From positions 1 through 31,282 of the forward strand of contig CAYTTY010000044.1 of NCBI GenBank assembly GCA_964440935.1: a DNA stretch of 31,282 nucleotides, in the 5' to 3' direction. This DNA comes from WJJR01 sp964440935. GTDB lineage: Bacteria; Zixibacteria; MSB-5A5; WJJR01. A program made the position numbers and the translations under genes. Positions within the stretch are counted from its first letter, which is position 1. Each line of letters opens with the position of its first letter. The notes under the pieces are model-generated. The model saw only the letters and a list, made by a program, of their open reading frames with translations. It did not search any database and was not told the origin of the DNA. Shown here piece after piece: positions 15,661-24,013 of this stretch.

Positions 15661-16574
15661 GGATGCATCTCCGCCAGCGGCGTCAGCGCTGCCAGAATCG
15701 AATCGATCAGATCCTCATACGTATCCGTCCCGGGCAAACCGCCGATCGATTCGCTCACTTCAATGGCTCGGCAACCGGTCTTTTCCACAAGCATTTTGGG
15801 AATGCGTTCATCATGAAATGGTTCGTAAATGACGGCGGGAATCTGCTCCGACCGAATGCGTTCAATCAGTTTGGCGAGATGTGATGGCGAGGGCGCCACG
15901 CCGGGGAACTCCTCGACAAAACCGACAGCGTTGCATCCAAAAAACTTGCTGAGATACGGCCACGAGTTGTGGTACGCGATAAAGCGTACCGTCTCCATCG
16001 CCGGCCGTTTCTGCGTCCATCGGTCGCGCGTCTGTTCAAACTGCGTCAGATAGCGGTCGCGCCCGTTTACATACGCGTCGGCGTGCTCCGCATCCGCTGC
16101 GATCATGGCATCCGTAATCGTCTGGCAAATGATCGGAATGTTGTTCGGATCGAGCCAGTAGTGGGGATTGCCGAATCGGTGTAAGTCCCCGTAGCGCGCA
16201 TCGGCTTTGAATGTCGGCACTTCCAACGGTTCAATCCCCTTGGAGCAATCGACGATCGTCAAGTCGGAATTACGCGACCCCTGTACCAACGGCTCCCACC
16301 ACATATCGAGTTCCAGACCGACGATCAGGAACACGTTGGCCCGGCGCAATTTCAGCATGTGACTGGGTAATGCTTCAATATAGTGCAAGTCTCGATTCCC
16401 GGCCGCGATCGCATCCACCTCGACCAAATCGCCGCCGATTTGTTCGGCGAAGTAGGCCATTGTGGAGGTCGACGCGACGATCCGCAGCGGTTCGGCCGTC
16501 ACTGAGTGAATGGGAATCAGCGTGGCCGTCGCGATCACGACCGCCAACACATATCGAACAATGCTTCGTGTCAT
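15657..16574 (-). CDS. Periplasmic zinc-type metal-binding protein (ZnuA/cluster A-I family)
   Basis: 305 residues. TTAGGAGGCCG precedes tandem ATGs at 16577 and 16574; the second has better spacing. A signal peptide ends near HSVTA-EP. Conserved metal-site regions are in order: DLHYIEALPSH (His64), NPHYWLDP (His138), AYHNSWPYLSKFF (His202), and an acidic region VYEPFHDE to GTDTYEDLI where the fourth Asp/Glu ligand normally lies. Three His plus one acidic residue is the zinc/manganese site of cluster A-I binding proteins. The long His-rich loop seen in many ZnuA proteins is absent; the His-rich role may be taken by the neighbouring outer-membrane protein, whose gene ends 10 bases upstream. 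Zinc is the likeliest ion; manganese or iron cannot be excluded. Confidence 0.92.
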   Translation of the reverse strand: MTRSIVRYVLAVVIATATLIPIHSVTAEPLRIVASTSTMAYFAEQIGGDLVEVDAIAAGNRDLHYIEALPSHMLKLRRANVFLIVGLELDMWWEPLVQGSRNSDLTIVDCSKGIEPLEVPTFKADARYGDLHRFGNPHYWLDPNNIPIICQTITDAMIAADAEHADAYVNGRDRYLTQFEQTRDRWTQKRPAMETVRFIAYHNSWPYLSKFFGCNAVGFVEEFPGVAPSPSHLAKLIERIRSEQIPAVIYEPFHDERIPKMLVEKTGCRAIEVSESIGGLPGTDTYEDLIDSILAALTPLAEMHP

Positions 16575-16584
16575 CATCGGCCTC

Positions 16585-17754
16585 CTAAAATGTGTGCGGA
16601 CGGTGCGGTCCCAGTGAGAATACCAGTTGCAACGTCGCGGTCCAGAATCCGTCGTCTGCGTTGACATCATGCGTGTAATCGACCAGCAGTCGCAGCAACG
16701 TCGTTTCTTCAACCGGTGCAAACCCGGCGAATCCGCCCAACCGCCACGTGCTGTGTTCGCTGTCCTCGGCGTGCTGCGTCCAGTCGCCGACCGCGCCCAC
16801 ATTATATCGCTGACGGAACTGATAGTCGAAATACCCGAACAGCCCGTGGCTGGTGATGCTTTCCTCACCGTGCTCCTCTGTTACGCCCGCTGCTTCGTGT
16901 TCGTGATCACCTTCGTGTTCATGCACCGCTGGCGCATCGTTAACCATCCACTCCGCCACCGCAGTGAACGACTGGTAGCGATCGGGTTTCCATTTGAACT
17001 TGGCATCCAGGCCGCCCACGGTCCGCCGCTCGTCTTCCTCCGGAATTCCCGTCAGGGCGGATGCACCGATGCTCAATGAGGTGACGTCGTCAAGGACGAA
17101 GAACGATTCGATGCGTCCGAGAAACGACCGCTCATTGGGAACGGTCTCTTCAACCGTTTCTTCCTCCGCATGTTCGGGGTCTTCGCCATGGCCATGCTCG
17201 TGCTCATGTGGCGACAGCCATTCGTTCTTGAGAACGTCGACCGAGATTTCGGTTGCGACGTTGCCGATGGGCACGAGCATCGATGCGCGCACGCCGACGT
17301 CTCGCAATCCTTCGGGTCCAAAGAACTCCTCGTGTATGAGCGGTCGATGTATGAAGGAATAGGCGTGAGGATGCAGCGGGTTGATCTTGTCGAACAGCAA
17401 CAAGTACCGCCCCCCACGCACGGCAATGCCGAATGGAATGCCGCGTGAGATCGTGAAATACAATTCCTCGATTTCCGCATTGGATCCATCGTGCCAGCCG
17501 AAGAACGCATCGGCCCGCGCATACGGATTCAGATATCCCTGGATCGCAATCTCGGCTTCATGCAGGTTCAGATTGACGTTGTCACGTTCATCCGGCCGTG
17601 TGGCGTCGGTGTGCCCAAATGCGCGGATGTCGCCAATGAGTGAAATATCCGGGTTAATCGTTGTCTGTGCGGACAGCGGGCGCGGGCATAGGCTACCGAT
17701 GCCCAGTGTCACGCCAATGAGCGCACAGACAAGAGTGATGCGTACAAAACGCAT
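16585..17754 (-). CDS. His-rich outer-membrane beta-barrel protein, likely metal uptake
   Basis: 389 residues. Signal peptide about 1-29 (ending PRPLSA-Q), start supported by GAAGGGAGCGAT. The mature protein alternates amphipathic strands, for example AEIAIQGYLNPYARADAFFG and GLFGYFDYQFRQRYNVGAVG, and ends in Phe after the strand TATLQLVFSLG. This is the pattern of a Gram-negative outer-membrane barrel. Two hydrophilic stretches are dense in His and acidic residues: PHEHEHGHGEDPEHAEEE (about 182-199) and HEHEGDHEHEAAGVTEEHGE (about 278-297), with more His at 128-141. These probably lie in extracellular loops and bind zinc-like ions. It sits directly upstream of the binding protein and permease, so it probably brings the metal over the outer membrane. 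It has no TonB-box or plug domain, so it is more like a porin than a TonB receptor. Confidence 0.82.
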   Translation of the reverse strand: MRFVRITLVCALIGVTLGIGSLCPRPLSAQTTINPDISLIGDIRAFGHTDATRPDERDNVNLNLHEAEIAIQGYLNPYARADAFFGWHDGSNAEIEELYFTISRGIPFGIAVRGGRYLLLFDKINPLHPHAYSFIHRPLIHEEFFGPEGLRDVGVRASMLVPIGNVATEISVDVLKNEWLSPHEHEHGHGEDPEHAEEETVEETVPNERSFLGRIESFFVLDDVTSLSIGASALTGIPEEDERRTVGGLDAKFKWKPDRYQSFTAVAEWMVNDAPAVHEHEGDHEHEAAGVTEEHGEESITSHGLFGYFDYQFRQRYNVGAVGDWTQHAEDSEHSTWRLGGFAGFAPVEETTLLRLLVDYTHDVNADDGFWTATLQLVFSLGPHRPHTF

Positions 17755-17772
17755 ATCGCTCCCTTCAATGGT

Positions 17773-17792
17773 GGCGGCGACAGGGCGCCGCC
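17773..17792 (-). other. Small hairpin in the leader of the His-rich barrel gene
   Basis: GGCGGCG-ACAGGG-CGCCGCC, a 7-bp perfect stem, lies 18 bases upstream of the ATG and ahead of its ribosome site. No T-run follows. It might affect translation initiation. Confidence 0.3.
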
Positions 17793-17825
17793 GATGTGTG
17801 TGTTCTTACGTTGGTGATCGATCGG

Positions 17826-18107
17826 TCAATCGGACACCGGTGGGGGAGCGCGAGACGAGTGTGGTGTAATGCAAAAACGAGGTGATGTGGTCAGACAGAC
17901 AATTGGCAGGAAGGATACAACGTGCCATTCGACAAGCGCCACCACCACGATGGCGACAATGCCAATCATCCCCAGTGCGGCGATACATAGCCAGCATTCC
18001 AGGTGGTCGTCGTCATGATGCACGTGCATGCCGGCGCCAACCAGCACGCACATGGCCGCCAATGCCGCAATCTGCAGAATCGTGTTATGGCGGACGTGTT
18101 GCATCAT
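17826..18107 (-). CDS. Small membrane protein with His/Asp/Cys cluster
   Basis: 93 residues with two predicted membrane helices (about 10-26 and 41-68). Between them lies HVHHDDDHLECWLC (about 28-41), four His, three Asp and a CxxC, well suited to bind zinc or copper. The C-terminal 25 residues are Pro/Ser-rich and nondescript. Tandem ATGs start the frame; the ribosome site is weak, so translation may follow that of the amidohydrolase gene that ends 28 bases upstream. It is 71 bases ahead of the His-rich barrel gene and transcribed with it, which suggests a part in metal sensing or delivery. I recognise no named family; DUF2946-like proteins share only the general layout. Confidence 0.62.
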   Translation of the reverse strand: MMQHVRHNTILQIAALAAMCVLVGAGMHVHHDDDHLECWLCIAALGMIGIVAIVVVALVEWHVVSFLPIVCLTTSPRFCITPHSSRAPPPVSD

Positions 18108-18135
18108 GGATCGTTGTACTCACTAATTGCCGGGA

Positions 18136-19452
18136 TTAATTGCCACTTTGGCGATCGTACTTCTCCTGATACTTCTGCCACAGCAGCTTTTGTTTGTCAG
18201 AGAGATCGACCGCACGGCCCCGGATGAAGGCGTGTTCGACGTGCGAGGTAATCTCTAAGATGTCGCCGTCCGTGACAATGATGGTCGCATCCTTGCCCGT
18301 TTCCAGTGACCCGATCCGGTCGCCCGCGCCGAGAATTTCAGCGGGATAGAGCGTGATGGCCCTCAGGGCCTCATCATAGGGCAGGCCGAATGCCGCCGCA
18401 CGGGCTGCGTGGTAAGGCAGGTTACGCTCATTCGACGCCCCACCGCCGGCGGCGATGCAGAACGATACTCCGGCATCCAGAAGGGTGTTGGCGATCACAT
18501 ACGGCGCGTCATAGTCGTCGCCGCGACGGCGCGGATTGCGATACGTTTCCGATATGATAACGGGGACGTCACTTCGTTTCAGCAAGTCGACGCATTTGGG
18601 CGCATCGTAGCCACCGACTATAATCAAATCGACGTCCTCACGCTCAGCGAACGCGACCGCCGCCTGAATTTGCTGGATACCGTCGGCAGCGACCATGATC
18701 GGAAGTTCGCCATCCAAGACGGGCAGCATCGCCTCCCAGCGGATATCGTTGAGCGGTTCGGCATTCGGCGCGCGTTTGGCAGTGCGGTAGGCACGGGCGT
18801 CCTCAAACGCTTTGTCCAATTGCTTCAACTGCTTGTTTCTGTTCTTGATCTGCTCTTCGGGTGACGATCGGCTCCACCAGCCGGTATACGGCACCATGCG
18901 CGGCCAGTTGACCTGCATGGCAATCGGCGCCTTCAGTGTCATGTCTTCCCAGGTCCAACCATCCAGATTGAGCAACGCGGATTGGCCGGAGATGATGCCG
19001 CTGGTCGGTACGGTCAAGGCGGTGAGTATGCCGTTGGATCGCGTGACCGGTATAATCTCACTCGACGGGTTTACCGCCACTTCGGCGCGCACATTCGGAT
19101 TGATCGAGCCGGTCTCCGCGTAATCTCGTGTCGCGCGGATCGATCCGATTTCAATTAAGCCGATCCGCGAATAAGCATCGACCAATCCGGGATAAACATG
19201 CTTGCCGGTGACATCGATCTGTTCTGTGCCTTCAGGAAGGGACACGTTTGTCCCGACCGCTGTGATCTGACCGTCTTCAAACAAAACTATCCCATTAGTA
19301 ATGTCGGAACCACTGACCGTATGAACCGTTCCGCCGACCAGCGCGATTGGATGATCCTGAGCGGCTCCGGGAATCTGGGTGCTTGCCCAACCGGTGCTGG
19401 CCATCGGGAGCAGAGCGATCGCCCCTGCGGCAATAAGAGACAGACGTTTCAT
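18136..19452 (-). CDS. Exported amidohydrolase-family protein with altered metal site
   Basis: 438 residues with a signal peptide (MKRLSLIAAGAIALLPMAS, then TGWAS). The fold is that of imidazolonepropionase-like amidohydrolases: an N-terminal beta-sandwich (ALVGGTVHTVSG, VLFEDGQITAVG), PGLVDAYSRIGLIE at about 88-101, and the C-terminal AITLYPAEILGAGDRIGSLE with GKDATIIVTDGD. The usual DxHxH that binds the first metal is DAYSR here, and the segment around IAAGGGASNERN lacks the usual catalytic Asp. It is therefore probably not a standard metal hydrolase; it may be a partner subunit or a pseudoenzyme. Its ATG overlaps the stop of the larger amidohydrolase gene (ATGA at 19449-19452), so the two are made together and may form a complex. 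Periplasmic peptide or amide turnover is a guess. Confidence 0.85.
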   Translation of the reverse strand: MKRLSLIAAGAIALLPMASTGWASTQIPGAAQDHPIALVGGTVHTVSGSDITNGIVLFEDGQITAVGTNVSLPEGTEQIDVTGKHVYPGLVDAYSRIGLIEIGSIRATRDYAETGSINPNVRAEVAVNPSSEIIPVTRSNGILTALTVPTSGIISGQSALLNLDGWTWEDMTLKAPIAMQVNWPRMVPYTGWWSRSSPEEQIKNRNKQLKQLDKAFEDARAYRTAKRAPNAEPLNDIRWEAMLPVLDGELPIMVAADGIQQIQAAVAFAEREDVDLIIVGGYDAPKCVDLLKRSDVPVIISETYRNPRRRGDDYDAPYVIANTLLDAGVSFCIAAGGGASNERNLPYHAARAAAFGLPYDEALRAITLYPAEILGAGDRIGSLETGKDATIIVTDGDILEITSHVEHAFIRGRAVDLSDKQKLLWQKYQEKYDRQSGN

Positions 19453-22400
19453 CGCTCTACCTCCTCGTCGTCGGTGTGGTCAATATGATCGCAGAATTCA
19501 TCATGCCGGGGCCATTGCGAACCCTCCCGGCTGCCTGTCTTCGATGATCCTCCCAAATCGAGAATCTTTTGAATCAACACCGCGCGCATCTCATCATCGC
19601 GTTGACGCAATTCGGCATCCTTCTCACGACTGAAATACAGGCGGCCCTCGACCCACGTCTGTTCGCACTTGGTTAATGCCGACAGGGGAGAGCGGCTCCA
19701 GACCGCCAGGTCGGCATCTTTGCCGACTTCGATCGATCCGACGCGATCATCGATTCCGAGTTGAATCGCCGAATTAATGGTAACGAACTTGAGCGCTTCG
19801 ACCTCCGGAACACCGCCGTATTTGACCGCTTTGGCGGCTTCGAGATTTAACCGTGTGCCCAACTCGGAATTGTCGGAATTGAACGATACCAGCACACCAG
19901 CGTTGTGCATCAGTGTGCCGTTGTAGGGGATCGCATCGTAGACTTCGATCTTGTACGCCCACCAATCGGAGAATGACGATCCCCCGACACCGTGTTCGGC
20001 CATCGCATCGGCGACTTTGTATCCTTCGAGGATGTGCTGAAACGTTCCGATCTGGACATCATAGTCTTCACACGTGCGCATCAACGCGAGAATTTCATCC
20101 TGCCGGTACGAATGGCAGTGAATCCAGCGGTCACCATTGAGGACTTCGACGAGTGCGTCGAGTTCCAGGTCGCGTCGCGGGGGCATGCCCTCGGCGTTAC
20201 GTTTCCAGTCGTCCCATGCGTCGCGGTAATCGCGCGCGGCCTCAAAGGCATCGCGCACGATTTGCTCGACTCCCATGCGCGTCTGCGGGTAACGTGTCGT
20301 GTGCTCATCGCCCCAATTGCTTTGCTTGACGTTTTCACCGAGAGCGAATTTGATTCCCGGTGGCGCCGTTTCGAATTTTACCTCTCCGGGGCCCAAACTC
20401 CAACGGTGCCGGATCACCTGATTTTGTCCGCCAATCGTGTTGGCCGAACCATGCAGGATGTTGGACGCTGTTGTGCCGCCGGCCAACTGGCGGTAGATGG
20501 CCATATCATCGGGATCGACAAAATCGCCAATGCGCACTTCGGCCGTGATGGTCTGTCCCGATTCGTTGATGCCGCCATCGGTGGCGATGTGTGAATGGCA
20601 ATCGATGATGCCCGGTGTGATGTGCTTGCCCGTGGCATCGATTATCGTGACTCCCTCCGGCGCCGCCAAATCGCCGACACCGGCAATCTTGCCGTCGCGC
20701 ACCAGCACCGACGCCTGCTGCAACCGTCCTTGCGGTCCACAAGTCCAAACCGTGGCATTGCGGAACAAGACCGCGTCCGGTCGTTCGGGGATTGAATCAA
20801 ATCCGTACGCCCCGAGTGGATAGTTGACATTAAACGATGCCATCTCTGGCGCATCATCCGGTTCCGATTCCGGTTCGGTTGTGTCAGGTTCATCCGAGAA
20901 AGGCTCAGTGCGATATCCGCGCCAGCGCAGTCCGGTCCCATCCGGAAGTGTGCCCAGTCCGCCGATCAACGAGTCATCTTCAATTGATGCACTCAATTGG
21001 ACAACACCGGCATGGCCCAGCGAGTCGCCCTTAAATGATAGTCCCAGTCGTGACAGATCAAGTTTGGCCTCACGCAGATCGATTGATGTTTCGCCGGCGT
21101 CCATTGACCCTTTCAGTTTCTCCGGCGATCCCTTCAATTTGAGCGACAGTGCGTCCATGCCCGCGGGTGGTGACTCAATCGCGATCGACCATGTCCCACG
21201 CGCATCGATCTCCGGCGGCACGTCGACATCATAGCGCACACCGTCGACCCAGGTCTCCACGATCTCAGTTTCATCATCGAAAATGTTTCCATCAGTAACG
21301 ACGAAGTTCGCCAGCTTACCCGTTTCGAGCGTACCAATCTCATCGGCAACGCCGAACAATTCAGCCGGTGTCACTGTCAGGGCTTTGAGCGCGTCGTTTT
21401 CCGATAACCCACGTTTTACTGCGAGCCGAATGTGTTTGAGGAACTCACTTGTCTTGTCCAGACCGTCGCTTGTCAACGTGATCGATATCCCGGCGGTGGC
21501 CAACCGTCCCGGATTTTCCGGTGCAATGTCCCAGTGCATTAATTCTTCGAGCGATGCCTCCAGTGCCATTTCTGGTGTCGAGACGTCAGGGGCTTTGGGG
21601 AAGTTCAGTGGAACGATAACCGGATGACCGGTGGCCGCAATCTTGTCCAAGCGGCGGTACTCGTTGCCCGACCCCCGGATGATTGCGTCAAGGCCAAATT
21701 CTGACGCGACGTGATGAACGCGCAGAGCATACAACTCATCACCCGCATCGATAATCACTCGCTTGGACCCATTGAGGTAGGGCTGTAACGTTGCGAGTGC
21801 ATCGTTCTTCTCGGGGCGGGGTAAAGTCGACGATTTCTCATAAGCTGTCCACGCCTTCTCGTACCAATCGGCGTCGTAGAATGCCTGACGGAATAACGCC
21901 ATTGCCCCCATCGGTGAGTTTGGATACCCACCACCACGGCGTGACGTCAATTGTCCGTGCAGCGCGACCTCATCACGGATGAGGGCACGGCTGCCGTCGG
22001 CGTCGCCCGTCCCCACAAGAACGCTGGTACCCTTGATGATACCGTCGCCCGGTGCCAGGAGACGCGCCGTAATTCCTTGTGAGCGAAAGTGTTCGTTCGC
22101 ATCCTCATCGGGCTTGTAGCCGGCCGAGGCGCGCCGCTCGGGGGTCACATTCGGATTCCAGTAGTCGGCCACCGACGGTCTGCTGCCTTCCGAGTCATCC
22201 TCGCCAGACCCACCCGAGCGGCCACGACGACCGTCTCTGGACTGTTCATCCGCCTCCGTGTAGGTGTCGATAAAGCCCGCGTAGATCGTCTTGCCAGCCA
22301 TCTCTCTCACAACTGCGTCGTCCGGTACCGACGCATCCGCACCGATCGCGACAATGATCCCGTCGCGTACGACAATCGTGCCGGAGTCAATCATTGTGCC

Positions 22401-22583
22401 GGGTGACGTAACCAGGCGCGCATTCGTGAGCGCATAGACGGCCGGCGTGTGCTCGCGCAGACCGGGAAACGGCTCTGTCGACGGAGCTTGCGCCAGGAGT
22501 GGAACGGCCACACACGAAATCAGCGTGGCGGCCAGAATGACAGACGTCCGAACGTCACCAATTCGCTTAACTGTCGAGGACAT
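19449..22583 (-). CDS. Exported double amidohydrolase (inactive-looking N-half, intact C-half)
   Basis: About 1044 residues. The ATG at 22583 has GGGGGATCTA upstream and is preferred over one at 22595. A signal peptide covers about 1-32 (VILAATLISCVAVPLLAQ-A). The N-half (about 50-470) has the amidohydrolase frame (LTNARLVTSPGTMIDSG, ALTVTPAELFGVADEIGTLE), but IDTYTE replaces the metal-binding DxHxH. A linker of about 130 residues follows, partly Glu/Asp/Pro-rich. The C-half (about 600-1010) keeps the ligands: IDCHSHIA, WIHCHSYRQDE, GTFQHILEGYK and VSFNSDNSE, then INSAIQLGIDDRVGSIEVGK. It is therefore likely an active metal-dependent hydrolase; the substrate is unknown. Related long amidohydrolases are common in Bacteroidota and relatives. 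It is coupled to the smaller family member downstream. Confidence 0.88.
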   Translation of the reverse strand: MSSTVKRIGDVRTSVILAATLISCVAVPLLAQAPSTEPFPGLREHTPAVYALTNARLVTSPGTMIDSGTIVVRDGIIVAIGADASVPDDAVVREMAGKTIYAGFIDTYTEADEQSRDGRRGRSGGSGEDDSEGSRPSVADYWNPNVTPERRASAGYKPDEDANEHFRSQGITARLLAPGDGIIKGTSVLVGTGDADGSRALIRDEVALHGQLTSRRGGGYPNSPMGAMALFRQAFYDADWYEKAWTAYEKSSTLPRPEKNDALATLQPYLNGSKRVIIDAGDELYALRVHHVASEFGLDAIIRGSGNEYRRLDKIAATGHPVIVPLNFPKAPDVSTPEMALEASLEELMHWDIAPENPGRLATAGISITLTSDGLDKTSEFLKHIRLAVKRGLSENDALKALTVTPAELFGVADEIGTLETGKLANFVVTDGNIFDDETEIVETWVDGVRYDVDVPPEIDARGTWSIAIESPPAGMDALSLKLKGSPEKLKGSMDAGETSIDLREAKLDLSRLGLSFKGDSLGHAGVVQLSASIEDDSLIGGLGTLPDGTGLRWRGYRTEPFSDEPDTTEPESEPDDAPEMASFNVNYPLGAYGFDSIPERPDAVLFRNATVWTCGPQGRLQQASVLVRDGKIAGVGDLAAPEGVTIIDATGKHITPGIIDCHSHIATDGGINESGQTITAEVRIGDFVDPDDMAIYRQLAGGTTASNILHGSANTIGGQNQVIRHRWSLGPGEVKFETAPPGIKFALGENVKQSNWGDEHTTRYPQTRMGVEQIVRDAFEAARDYRDAWDDWKRNAEGMPPRRDLELDALVEVLNGDRWIHCHSYRQDEILALMRTCEDYDVQIGTFQHILEGYKVADAMAEHGVGGSSFSDWWAYKIEVYDAIPYNGTLMHNAGVLVSFNSDNSELGTRLNLEAAKAVKYGGVPEVEALKFVTINSAIQLGIDDRVGSIEVGKDADLAVWSRSPLSALTKCEQTWVEGRLYFSREKDAELRQRDDEMRAVLIQKILDLGGSSKTGSREGSQWPRHDEFCDHIDHTDDEEVER

Positions 22584-22595
22584 TAGATCCCCCAT

Positions 22596-22858
22596 TTCTC
22601 ATCATCATTGCATCAACCGTACGTGAAGGGCCGGGCGGCCGTGCCGGAGCCGGATTGTCTGGTATATAATGGTTTAGAAGGCGTAACACCACCGCCGATA
22701 CGGGTTCCAACGGATGCGTGCTGGCCTGATTCCCGGGGGCGAAACCTTTTGTTGAGTGGCTCGTATCTAAATGCCGGTGACACGATCCGTGTCACAGCGG
22801 TGTCATATAGAATGATCACGTCTACACTGGCCACTCCAACCCTCGTTGGGAGTCTGGT
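22596..22858. promoter_or_regulatory. Divergent control region: amidohydrolase genes versus ABC exporter
   Basis: A 263-base gap between divergent transcription units. It contains a TATAAT at about 22668-22673 without a clear -35 and the palindrome described separately. Promoters for both directions should lie here, but I cannot assign the minus-strand one with confidence. Confidence 0.45.
22777..22805 (+). promoter_or_regulatory. Candidate operator ahead of the ABC exporter operon
   Basis: A perfect 19-base palindrome GTGACACG-ATC-CGTGTCAC (22777-22795) is followed by another half-site GTGTCA (22800-22805) and then TATAGAAT (22806-22813) as a plausible -10. The palindrome lies where the -35 would be, and no good -35 is visible, so a dimeric regulator bound here could activate or repress. 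The adaptor gene starts about 45 bases downstream. No regulator gene is nearby. Confidence 0.5.
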
Positions 22859-23950
22859 ATGTTAAAGAAAATTTCGTTGGCTGTGGTGGGGCTTTTTGTT
22901 ATCGCGGCCCTGGTCTTCATGGTCTTCAAACGCTCCGGCCGCACCGACAATTCCTACAAACTCGTCAACATCGAACGCGCTACCATCGTCGACAAGGCGC
23001 TTGCCATCGGCCGCATCGAGCCCGATAACGAGATCGCCATCAAGTCGAAGATTTCCGGGCTGGTCAACAGGATCTATGTCGAGATTGGCGATTCGACCCG
23101 GTCCGGTGAACCCCTGATTGAGATCAGACCCGACCCCACACCCCTCGAATACGCCGAGGCCAAACGCAATGTCGAACTGGCGGCAGTGGCATACGATCAT
23201 GCCAAAAAAGATTTTGATCGTGCCAATGACCTGCTGGCGAAAAAGCACATATCAGATGAAGACTTTGAAGACGCGCGGCAGCGGCTCGACGAGATGGACC
23301 TGCGTCTGAAGCTGTCCGAGGAAAAGCTGTCACTGATCGAAAGCGGCAAAATAAATATCGCTGACCGCTCGATTGAATCGGTGATCCGTTCGCCGATAAC
23401 CGGCACGGTTTTGGCCCGCCATGTCAACGAAGGTGACCCGGTCGTGCCGTTGACGTCCTTCCAGGATGGCACTGAACTGTTGACCCTCGCATCGATGGAA
23501 CGCCTGATCTTCAAGGGCACCGTCGATGAAATCGACGTGGGCAAGCTGGCTGAAAGGATGCCGGTGAACATAAAGGTCGGTGCGCTTCCCGAAGCCGTTG
23601 TCAAGGGCACACTCTACAAAATTTCTCCCAAGGCACGCAAAGAAGACAATACCGTACTCTTTGACGTCGAGATTCAGTTGACCGAGGTGCAAGACAGTAT
23701 CGCGTTACGCGCCGGCTACTCCGCCAACGCCGAAATCGTCATTAATAAGAAAGACAGCGTACTTGTCGTTCCCGAACGTTTGGTCACGTTCCGTTCCGAC
23801 TCATCGTTCGTTGAAATCCCCGACGAACTCGGAGAACCGAAGGAAATCGCGATCGAAACGGGCCTCTCCGATGGTTTGCAGGTTGAAGTGATTGCCGGGC
23901 TGGAAGCGGGCGACTCAGTGATTGAGCGTCCGCCGAAAGAGATTGAATAG
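22859..23950 (+). CDS. Periplasmic adaptor of ABC exporter (MacA/HlyD family)
   Basis: 363 residues. An N-terminal anchor (about 5-23, ISLAVVGLFVIAALVFMVF) is followed by the adaptor core: a barrel-sandwich half-motif (KSKISGLVNRIYVEIGDSTR, about 62-81), a coiled-coil hairpin (about 98-165: EAKRNVELAAVAYDHAKKDF, then heptad-rich QRLDEMDLRLKLSEEKL), the second half-motif (IRSPITGTVLARHVNEGDPV, about 176-195), then beta-barrel and membrane-proximal domains ending in VIERPPKEIE. Such proteins link an inner-membrane ABC transporter to an outer-membrane exit duct. GGGAG lies 7 bases before the ATG. It is first in an operon with two permeases and an ATPase; no TolC-like gene is present in the window. 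Confidence 0.93.
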   Translation: MLKKISLAVVGLFVIAALVFMVFKRSGRTDNSYKLVNIERATIVDKALAIGRIEPDNEIAIKSKISGLVNRIYVEIGDSTRSGEPLIEIRPDPTPLEYAEAKRNVELAAVAYDHAKKDFDRANDLLAKKHISDEDFEDARQRLDEMDLRLKLSEEKLSLIESGKINIADRSIESVIRSPITGTVLARHVNEGDPVVPLTSFQDGTELLTLASMERLIFKGTVDEIDVGKLAERMPVNIKVGALPEAVVKGTLYKISPKARKEDNTVLFDVEIQLTEVQDSIALRAGYSANAEIVINKKDSVLVVPERLVTFRSDSSFVEIPDELGEPKEIAIETGLSDGLQVEVIAGLEAGDSVIERPPKEIE

Positions 23951-24013
23951 GTGCACCTGCAATCAACAGTACGCTGACGATTGATTAATGTCACACCCGG
24001 AGAATCGAACTGA

